Source: Globomyces pollinis-pini
Taxonomy: Eukaryota > Chytridiomycota > Chytridiomycetes > Rhizophydiales > Globomycetaceae
Direction: 5' to 3'
Length of the DNA stretch: 25,700 nucleotides
NCBI GenBank assembly: GCA_025399215.1
Contig: MU621328.1
Location: forward strand, 1-25,700
Shown: in pieces, positions 18,667 to 25,700 of the stretch
Position numbering within the stretch: position 1 is the stretch's first letter
Layout: each line of letters opens with the position of its first letter
Program-made: the position numbers and the translations under genes
Notes under the pieces: model-generated
Database searches by the model: none
What the model was told of the DNA's origin: nothing
The model's input: the letters and a program-made list of their open reading frames with translations, nothing else

Positions 18667-20567
18667 ATGGCCCAAAGACGACGACTTTCGATCTTTCAGC
18701 TTCCACCTCCAGAACCTAATCAGACAAATAAACCTGGTCAGCAAACGAACAACTCAAAGAAACCTAGCGTTGATCTTGCTAATGTTGCAAGCAATGGTAT
18801 CGCAAATTGCCCTTAATAATTACAAGCATTTAGAGACTTATCACCTGCTACGCGATTCTTTAGAGATAAACTAATTCAAGAGTTCAATATTATAGAGGTG
18901 ATATATCTTTTGTTCTTACAATAGTGTTTGGATGCAATTTCATCATCGTCAGTCAATGGATCAAGGTACACCACAAGAGACTTTCAAGGTATGAAGATTG
19001 TAGTTTGTTGATGCCAGATCCAAAAATACAAATGAAACTATTACTGGAATCACCATCTGCAGTGATTTGGTTTCCTGTAATTCACTACAATCAATAACAC
19101 TATTAGGAAATCAAAAGAAAAACAACATCTACCGGAAGAGTGGATCGTAGATTGATGCGTACCATGAATCAGTCTGTAGTTCCAATCGGAGCATGGGCTG
19201 GCTGGCTAATATCAAGTACGTTTACGTTATCCCCAATCCTTATTATGATAGAGAGTTGGTACAACAATTTAGTGGTTATTATTATTATTGTCTACAGTTT
19301 CTCTGTTGCTTGGCAAGTTGGTAAAATTAGTGTTTTAATGATAATCAGAATTACGTCAAAATGAAGAACTGTATCAGACCATGTTATTTAATTTGGATAT
19401 GCTCGATCATATATTAATTTCCTTGTTTGCTATTGATATAGTATTATTCTGGATTGACAACATTCAAAGGTATTTTCAAGATGTATGGAAAATATGTGAT
19501 TTTCTATTGACTCTTTTGGTAAGTTACAATTACTAACAATAGATTGTATTTTGGGATGTTATTGATTTCAACTCTGGAAAATATCACGTTTGGTCACTTG
19601 GAATAAAGACATTCGCCATTTTGAAAATCATTATTCGAATTGATGATTTAAGAACAGTTGTAGTTACAATCTCTCAAGCATTACAGGTAATAGATCAATT
19701 TAATAGATTATAGTCAATGAATTATATCATCATGTTTATCGTGATGATGGCTATTGTTTATGCTCATGTTGGAGTTCATATTTTTTATGATTACGTTAAT
19801 TCAACTGCATCTGGACTTGTATATCAAGATTACTTTCAGTTATTTAAATTAAAACTAAAGATTTAGAAATATGACGGAATCTTTGAAGACCATTTTTATT
19901 TTATTAACATTGGATCAATGGGATCTAATTAATATCAATATAGCCAAAATTTCAAATTCTGCTGTAACATATTTTTTCATGATATCTTGGACATGGGTGG
20001 GAGGTATACAAGATTCAAGCACTCACTTTAGCGTTTATCTTTAGAAACATATTTGTAGGTGTTATGATTCATAACTTTAAACGTATCACTGAAAAATTGG
20101 ATGCTGATGCAAAAGTCGAAAGAAAACAGAAAAAGATGGAGAAAATGAAAAAGAAACTTAAAAAGAGATTGGAAGTGGAAAGGCAGGAAGTTATATCACC
20201 GTAACTCTGCAAAATGGCTAATCATAGTAACGTTGAATCAAAACCAAAGAATAAACAACAAGAGAAAATAGATGATGTTAGAAAAATACTGGAACGTAGT
20301 ATGGGAAATGAAAAGAGTAAGTTGTTATATGTATCTAAGTTACTTTTTAGGATGGGAGGAAACAGTCCAGGAAACGTTACATGTAATAGCTGAAGGAGAT
20401 TCTGCTGATACTTACTGGCCAAGAGATACCATGTTCCAATATCTACAGTTGATGGAAACTTTAATGGAAAATCTTCAAGAATTCCAAGAATTGAATCTAT
20501 TGGCTCGTATGTTTTCACGTATTGACTTTCTATAGGTAAACAATTAGTTGAACTATGTGATACTTAA
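18667..20567 (+). CDS. CATSPER: CatSper-type voltage-gated calcium channel pore subunit
   Basis: One of the four pore subunits of the flagellar Ca2+ channel. Exons: 18667-18796, 18827-18897, 18925-18988, 19018-19076, 19107-19215, 19252-19320, 19349-19518, 19543-19686, 19714-19838, 19867-20003, 20032-20200, 20228-20316, 20351-20506, 20536-20567; 507 aa. Single six-helix domain: S1 about 147-165, S2 185-203, S3 212-231, S4 243-263 with spaced Lys/Arg (KTFAILKIIIRIDDLR), S5 275-298, pore helix with the TLDQWD filter (Thr328, Asp330, Trp332), S6 346-375 (FIFRNIFVGVMIHNF). T-x-D-x-W is the CatSper filter. A Lys/Glu coiled coil (KVERKQKKMEKMKKKLKK) and a C-terminal YWPRDTMFQYLQLME block follow, both typical of the family. 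The 27-nt intron 20201-20227 hides a false stop, so the downstream open frame is not a separate gene. Which of CatSper1-4 it matches is unclear. Confidence 0.9.
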
Positions 20568-20649
20568 ACACAACTTATTATATAAATGATTCGTAAATAT
20601 GCAAAAAAAAGCATCTTGATCGTTTTGTATTAATGTTGAAAATATATAG

Positions 20650-21655
20650 TTATGATGCATTTCTTTTAGATTCATAAGAACCTAAAACAACAACTTCTTG
20701 GCAAACAACACACAATTCATTCATTGCCAGCTTTACATCTTCATCAAGTACATGTCCTTCAAATTCCATGAAAAACATATAATGCCTATTTATTAATATT
20801 CAAAGTTGAAAACCATAAGTTCTGTCCAGAAGGTCTGGAATCAATTTTGGTGAGATTCAAATTAAATTTCTTCATAATTGCTAGTGCATCACATAACGTA
20901 CCAGATTGGTTATGATTTAAAGTAAACATGACTAGAGTTTCGTCATGACCTGTTGGTTTGGCCATTTCACTTCCAATAATGAAAAATCTGGTTGTATTGT
21001 CTATCTTTAACTATATCATATGAATTTACTTGAAATGTTTTCAATATTTTGGGCAATGATATTCAATTTAAATAAGTCTGCACATACTACACTTGAAATA
21101 CTGGCAGATCCAAATTCTTTTGCTGCCATTTCGGCTCCTTGTGATGTGGAACCAACAGGAATTCTTTGAGCGTGTGGTAGATGTTTAGAAAGCCAATCTG
21201 AACATTGACCCAATGCCTAAGTTGAATCAATGAACAAGTTACTTCTGGGTGACTATAAACTTTTTCAATATCATTCAAATTTGATATTGATAACAAACAA
21301 TGGTGAACGTTCAAGAAATGCTCGGCGTGAATGATAAAATCAATTAAAAATGATGTATGGTGTTTTTGGTTCAAATAGTTTCCCTTTGAATCTGACAGTT
21401 TTGAATTCAAAACGAAATAATCCAACGTTTGCAGTACGCTCCCATAAGTAGAATTTTCAAATGGAATTCTATGGGTAAGAAATTATTGGTGTACACTCCA
21501 TAATCAGCTTCTTTCGATCTGACTGAATCGAATACATCATTGATTGATTTTTGATTTATAAATTCATGGGTAGATGGATTGAAATGACTTACAGCAGTCT
21601 CGTATGAATATGTTCCTGGTGGTCCTAAAAATGATACTCGTTCTTGTTTTATCAT
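20650..21655 (-). CDS. PHA2: Prephenate dehydratase with ACT domain
   Basis: Converts prephenate to phenylpyruvate in phenylalanine synthesis. Exons: 21655-21495, 21468-21243, 21216-21030, 21000-20814, 20785-20650; 298 aa, a usual monofunctional length with no chorismate mutase fused. Seen: FLGPPGTYSYETA at the N terminus, DYGVIPFENSTYGSVLQTLD, VHHCLLSIS, SHPEALGQCSDWL, STSQGAEMAAKE, then NNTTRFFIIG with the catalytic Thr-Arg-Phe. The C-terminal ACT domain has LVMFTLNH, NLTKIDSRPSGQNLW and MFFMEFEGH; the SRPS element is the phenylalanine feedback site, so allosteric inhibition is likely. Introns 26, 26, 29 and 28 nt. Its presence indicates some capacity to make aromatic amino acids. Convergent with the CatSper gene (82 bp). 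Confidence 0.95.
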
Positions 21656-21803
21656 TGAATTGGGAAGATTTTCATCTCTGGTTAAAAATAAAATGTAGAC
21701 TCGGTTGGATTGATTAATACAATTAGAAGAAAGAGTTTATTGAAATGCATCTAGATTTTTCAGATCATCAGTATTCTGAATGAATATCAATACAGTTATG
21801 TCA

Positions 21804-22595
21804 TCACTTTTTACGGGTATTTTTGTTCATCTTTCGTTTCTTGAAGACTGGTTCGGGAGTATCTTTTGATTCATCTTCACTCACTTCAAGTTTCTTCTCC
21901 ACCAATTCGTATTTTTTTGAATCTTTTACGTTCTGTTCATCCTCTTCATCATCAGGATCTTCCACGCGATTACTACTAGCAATGACTATATTTGATGGTT
22001 CATTTTCTTCAAGATTGTTCTGATCTACATCTGAACTTGGTTCTTTTGCCCAGTCTGGGACATATTCTTCTTCCTCTTCTACTACCTCCCATTCACCTAT
22101 CTTTGCGCTTTCTACAATCCGTTGATTATTTTCAAGAAAACTGGCCGTTGCTTTAAACTCTTCTGGTTTCCACTCTTCTGGTGGTTGGTAAACAGTTGAA
22201 TCACCATATCCATAATTTGAAATATCAATTTTGGCACTTATTTTAGGAGGTTGATTGGAACTTCCGGCTGATTGAGAAGCTGGAATCTCTTTACGATATG
22301 CGATTGGTTGACCCATTGCTTTTGCAGCTGCCTATAATATTAATTTATTTTATGAATACTCTATCGATCTGAGCCAATATTTTAGCATTCTTTACATTCT
22401 GCTTTTCTTCTATATCCTTCTTTTTGTAGATATTACGTAAATTTCGTTGAACAGCTCCTTTATGACCACCACTTTGTTCATGGTTTTTCCTTGACTTGAA
22501 GTGAGATAAATATTGTTTACTATTTTATTATTCTGGATGAATATTCGACAGTATTCACACCAATACTTGTTTGTGTATTCATTTTGAGTTCCCAT
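21804..22595 (-). CDS. WBP4: WBP4/FBP21-like pre-mRNA splicing factor
   Basis: Exons: 22595-22521, 22494-22360, 22331-21804; 245 aa. A U1-C/matrin-type zinc finger at the N terminus has Cys13, Cys16, His30 and His36 (YWCEYCRIFIQNN, then SRKNHEQSGGHKG), followed by NLRNIYKK and a helix KAMGQPIAYRKE, the order found in WBP4 and its fungal relatives. The rest is acidic and low complexity (EVVEEEEEYVPDW, DPDDEEDEQ) and ends in a basic KKRKMNKNTRKK tail suitable for nuclear import. Animal WBP4 has two WW domains; none is visible here, so binding to Pro-rich partners is probably lost or never gained. Expected in early spliceosomal complexes; apt for a genome this intron-rich. Confidence 0.82.
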
Positions 22596-22699
22596 TTTGG
22601 TAGAAGAAAAATTCCAAGTTCAGTTTAGTTACTTGACTCAATATACAGATCACAATGAAAGAATTTCAAATAAATTTATTCTGGATATAATTTTTAAAT

Positions 22700-23080
22700 T
22701 TACTTGTTTGCTGTTAAAGCAGCCAATTTAGTTTCTACATCCACATCGTTTAATCCTTCAAGAGAAATTGAACGTTCCACTCCATAAGCTATTATAAGAA
22801 TGATTCATGATTACCAAAACGAGCAAATGCTTTTGCTTGAACATCTTCAGCTTCACGAATGAGAATTGGAAGAGAAGGATTTTGTTTTTTTAAACCAGGA
22901 TAAGCTCGAAGTAAAAAGTCTCTACAAGAGTGAGATTTATGGAATATTGAATAATAAAGATTGAGATTGAATGTATACTAAGATAACGTACCTAGTTCCT
23001 TTAGATTTCAAACTTGACTGAGATAAATGGATTCTTATCTCTCTTAAATGAGCTCCAAATTGACCTAATTTACTTGACAT
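22700..23080 (-). CDS. NDUFA2: NADH dehydrogenase (complex I) subunit NDUFA2/B8
   Basis: Accessory subunit of the mitochondrial complex I matrix arm, with the L51/S25/CI-B8 thioredoxin-like fold. Exons: 23080-22992, 22921-22815, 22788-22700; 94 aa against 99 in human. Seen: HLREIRIHLSQSSLKSKGTR, DFLLRAYPGLKKQNPSLPIL, IREAEDVQAKAFARFAYGVE and a C-terminal helix, following the family order. No cleavable targeting peptide, as usual for this subunit. The first intron is 70 nt with no internal AG|GT, the second 26 nt. It starts 56 bp from the divergent holo-ACP synthase gene. Its presence implies that complex I is retained. Confidence 0.92.
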
Positions 23081-23136
23081 TTGAATGAAATTTGTAAAAT
23101 TTTTACATCAAACAAAATTGAGTTAAAAATCCTAAC
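23081..23136. promoter_or_regulatory. 56-bp bidirectional promoter, NDUFA2/holo-ACP synthase
   Basis: All of the sequence between two divergent start codons. It is AT-rich (TTTGTAAAATTTTTACA lies in it, a near-palindrome: TGTAAAA-TTTTTACA) with no other feature. Both 5' untranslated regions must be very short. Confidence 0.6.
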
Positions 23137-23543
23137 ATGAAGATTATTGGAATGGGAATCGATATCTTAGACTTGAATCGAATGTCAAAAATAATTAACA
23201 AAGTTGGAGTTAATAGATTAGCTTTAAGAATTCTACATAATGATGAAATAATTTCATTACAACGTACAAATGATAAACTAAGATTCATGGGAACTCGGTA
23301 TGATCATAAACATTAACTCAAAGTTGGGCATTAAAAGAATCTTTGTATAAAGCTTTTTCTTCAAATAAAAAGTTGACTTGGAAAGATGCTAGAGTCACCC
23401 ATTCAATGGGTACATGTTGATCTATTAAATGAATAGGTAAACCACTTATTCAGATAGTTGGTTACGATAAATACGATACTCTTTGCTCAGTGTCCCACGA
23501 TGGAAATATGTTGGTCGCTTCAGTGTTAGTATTTGAAAAATAA
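23137..23543 (+). CDS. Holo-[acyl-carrier-protein] synthase (AcpS/Ppt2 type)
   Basis: Transfers 4'-phosphopantetheine from CoA to a conserved serine of acyl carrier protein. Exons: 23137-23297, 23324-23409, 23437-23543; 117 aa, the bacterial AcpS length and shorter than yeast Ppt2. All motifs are present: GMGIDILDLNRM with the Mg2+-binding Asp9, RWALKESLYKAF with Glu59 and Lys, and CSVSHDGNMLVASV near the C terminus. It probably serves the mitochondrial ACP used in type II fatty acid synthesis, lipoate synthesis and complex I assembly. No targeting peptide is evident. Its stop lies only 21 bp before the REV7 start on the same strand, so the transcripts probably overlap. Confidence 0.95.
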
Positions 23544-23564
23544 AGATTTCTTGTACTTTTAGTA

Positions 23565-24411
23565 ATGAACCATTCAGAACCAAACATAATAGGTTGAACT
23601 TGGAAGATTAATGAATAGAAACTGTCGATATTGTCGTTGAGTTTATTGAAATCGCAATTCACTATATCTTGTTCATTCGAAATGTATATCCAGGTAGGTT
23701 TAATTCATCTCATAACCATAAGGTTTGGTACATTGAATTTCTTATCTTTCAGCTGAATTATTCACAAAAAGAAAGGTTTACGAAATACCTGTTCAACAAT
23801 CCAGACATCCAGAATTGAATGGATACATTCAAGATCTTCTACTAACCATCAAACCGGATTTATTAAATGTAACAGCATCTTATTTACACAAGTAGGGTAG
23901 CATTTCGAAATTTTATGTGTGTATCAACGATTCTCAATCGAATTTATTGGAGAAGTTTACTTTTCAAATGAAGTCTATGATAAATGATTTATCCGAATCT
24001 CAGTAACTATTTTGGACAAACTCAATAACTTATAGACAAGCGGATAAGACTGGATCTGGATTGAAAGAGATACAACAATATCTTCGAGCGTTTTTGATGA
24101 AGATTTCATGTTTAGATGCACAATTGATGCCAAATCCAAGTGGTAAATGATTGCAATTAACATAATAGACTGTACCTGGTGTGCATGGGTAGAAATAGTA
24201 GGTGATGATCCTAGCCCCACAAAGTCAACACATTTAATACCTGGAGAACCTTCAGAAATCAAAGTAGAAAATGGCAGGTTATTACCATTACGTACTCTGG
24301 ATACTGGTAAATAAGATTAAGTTTATGGAGATAGGATTAATAAAAATGGAGATGTTTGTTGAGGAATCTGGTAGTAAATATCATAGTTCAACTCAACTAT
24401 CTGAATTCTAA
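23565..24411 (+). CDS. MAD2L2: REV7/MAD2L2 HORMA-domain protein
   Basis: Accessory subunit of translesion DNA polymerase zeta, binding REV3 and REV1; in animals also shieldin. Exons: 23565-23592, 23619-23693, 23753-23868, 23896-24002, 24036-24142, 24169-24306, 24335-24411; 215 aa against 211 in human. HORMA landmarks: [40 protein letters not shown] with the family's PVQ-x-S-x-HPELN stretch, [44 protein letters not shown], and the C-terminal seatbelt region [19 protein letters not shown]. The seatbelt is complete, so closure around a REV3-type peptide is plausible. Intron 2 (59 nt) is a stack of two micro-introns. Confidence 0.95.
23694..23752 (+). other. Stack of two abutting micro-introns (REV7 intron 2)
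   Basis: The 59 nt between NVYP and AELF divide at one AG|GT junction into 29 nt (23694-23722, GTAGG...CATAAG, with a CATAAC branch-like box) and 30 nt (23723-23752, GTTTG...TTTCAG). No bases lie between them. Confidence 0.65.
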
Positions 24412-24551
24412 TCTTCAAAGCAACTGTCTGTTAATAACCTTCATCATTTCCCTTAAAATATAAAATTCTTTAAAGAAAATGACTCAGATGATGAGTGACA
24501 CAAAGCTACACTTTCTTTTGTGTATCCATTTTTGAACTTTACAACAAACGG

Positions 24552-25700
24552 ATGGAAACTATTAAAATTCTAGAGGAACAAATCCGTCCCTATTTTGGAT
24601 CTTCATTACACTCTTTCAAGTGTATTTCAATGAAAGGAAATCGACTGGTTTTTCAAGCAATCAAAGATCCACTAAGTGCTGAATTTCCATACACTCTAGA
24701 TGGTGCCATTAATTACGTCAAAGTCATCCCAGAGTCGGATAATAGAGAAATCTATCTGACTGCTTCAATAGATTGCGCTCCTACAACATCTGAATTTGAT
24801 TTGGTCGCTTTTAAACCCCCAAATCAACACCTGGTTGGTTTTTTCATGTCTGACGTTGGAGTATCGATTCGTCAAAATATTCAAGATCATCAAGATTTCA
24901 CTTGGAATAAATTCAGAATTTTCTTGAATACATTCCTGTTGAATCTATCTAGACTACATGTACAAGGATATATTCATTTCAATATACATTCGGGAAATGT
25001 ATGTATAAAACATAGTTGCTGTCATTTGATTGATTTCGCTTTAACAGAAAAAATGGATTTTAATGGTGCTGTCAATGGAGGATTACGACCTACTTCTGTC
25101 TTTCGAGCACCTGAAATATGTCACGATGGCCCTCCATTAACTGCCGGTAAGTTAGCTGAATAATATCTGATAAATAGCTGTTGATATCTATGCATCAGGA
25201 AAAATGATTCAAGAGTTGATTGATTTAGGAATGGTCAGAGTGAATCCATTTACAATTCAAAAACTCACCAGTCTTGTTAAATCTATGATTCAAAAAGACT
25301 TTTTTGATAGACCTAGTGCATTGGATTTGTATAAAATGTTTCAAGAGATTGATGATGTAATACCCCAAATACCCTCATTACTCGATCTAACATACCAAAC
25401 CATCATTACCGCTTTAAATAGAGATACCATGGATAATATCGATCTACTAGAAACTGTGATGGAATCAAAATTGCCCAAATTCGTGGCTGGATTGAGATAC
25501 GTACCAAAAACAATATTAATTCAACATGGAGGAATACCCGGATGGCCATCACAAAAAACTATTGATTCAGATTATACCGATTTGGAGTATCAATACAGAG
25601 AATTGTTTTTGAAAGATAGAAATAATTGGAAACTTCGAGATCCATACTTGATGTTGGAAGATCTTTGTGTGTCTGCCACTGACTATACCGCTAAACCGAT
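24552..25700 (+). CDS. Protein-kinase-like protein lacking catalytic Asp (3' end outside window)
   Basis: Exons: 24552-25146 and 25178 to beyond the window end (31-nt intron); at least 372 aa. Kinase fold landmarks: YVKVI with a candidate ATP-site Lys57, the catalytic-loop equivalent YIHFNIHSGNVCI, LIDFALTEKM, VFRAPEI, DIYASGKMIQEL and a C-lobe RPSALDLYKM. In the catalytic loop HRDLKxxN has become HFNIHSGN (Asp to Asn144, Lys to His146) and DFG has become DFA, while Asn149 and Asp161 remain. This predicts weak or no phosphotransfer. After the kinase region comes about 110 residues without a recognised domain (DLTYQTIITALN, LIQHGGIPGWPS). The ATG at 24552 is preferred over a GTG at 24495 in frame upstream. 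Confidence 0.75.

Noticed and set aside
18945..18988. 38-nt intron at 18965-19002 in the CatSper gene
   Set aside because: It keeps frame, but the alternative 29-nt intron at 18989-19017 also keeps frame and has the local standard length.
20214..20567. Separate small gene starting 9 nt after the channel stop
   Set aside because: Removing a 27-nt GT-AG intron (20201-20227) joins it in frame to the CatSper gene, and its sequence (YWPRDTMFQYL) is the family's usual C terminus.
21823..22023. Ser/Phe-rich open frame opposite the WBP4-like gene
   Set aside because: Antisense shadow of the acidic low-complexity region (Glu/Asp codons read backwards as Ser/Phe).
1..25700. tRNA, rRNA, CRISPR, transposon or bacterial operon features
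   Set aside because: No tRNA B-box in a foldable context, no transposase or reverse transcriptase motif, no spaced repeat array seen by eye; close gene spacing reflects compaction, not operons.

Overview
The window is a dense, AT-rich nuclear segment of a eukaryote, with standard stop codons and genes on both strands. Almost every gene is cut by very short GT-AG introns. About 90 intron positions can be placed by reading-frame continuity, most of them 24-34 nt and a few 22-40 nt, with a TTAAC/TTAAT-like branch site 5-15 nt before the AG. Only a handful reach 50-90 nt. Every gene model below sums to a whole number of codons after intron removal. Several products point to the fungal lineage: a Gvp36-type BAR protein, a Pcl/Pho80-type cyclin and an Rqt4-type zinc-finger protein without an ASCH domain. 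A CatSper-type sperm/zoospore calcium channel, the Integrator subunit INTS8 and a MYSM1-like JAMM protease are traits lost in yeasts and mushrooms. My inference is an early-diverging, flagellated member of the fungal clade (zoosporic, rozellid- or aphelid-like). A complex I subunit (NDUFA2) argues against Rozella allomycis itself, which is reported to lack complex I.

Layout, left to right. 1-790: a poorly understood stretch with a 69-bp tandem repeat and a doubtful partial gene. 791-2414 (-): JAMM/MPN+ metalloprotease with a threefold N-terminal repeat. 2547-3725 (-): tRNA dihydrouridine synthase Dus4. A 424-bp divergent promoter carrying six GTACA sites leads to an NRAMP metal transporter (4150-5917, +). 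6079-6651 (-): unknown protein. 7107-8233 (-): nuclear coiled-coil protein. 8376-11819 (+): INTS8 in 21 exons. 11909-12848 (-): Pcl-type cyclin. 13298-14404 (-): seven-pass receptor-like protein. 14729-15273 (-): universal stress protein. 15613-17002 (+): Rqt4/TRIP4. 17053-18322 (-): BAR protein. 18667-20567 (+): CatSper channel. 20650-21655 (-): prephenate dehydratase. 21804-22595 (-): WBP4-like splicing factor. 22700-23080 (-): NDUFA2, divergent over 56 bp from 23137-23543 (+), a holo-ACP synthase. 23565-24411 (+): REV7/MAD2L2. 24552 to the end (+): a protein-kinase-like protein lacking the catalytic Asp.

Neighbouring genes mostly serve unrelated housekeeping roles, as expected for a compact genome. 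The exception with a plausible functional link is the NDUFA2/holo-ACP synthase pair: complex I contains an acyl carrier protein that needs exactly this modification.

The most unusual structural observation is three intron positions (two in the BAR gene, one in REV7) that are exact end-to-end stacks of two or three micro-introns. Each unit is 27-33 nt and the units are joined at AG|GT with no exon between them. The second is a 47-residue periodic array of SUMO-interaction-like motifs in front of a catalytically complete JAMM domain.
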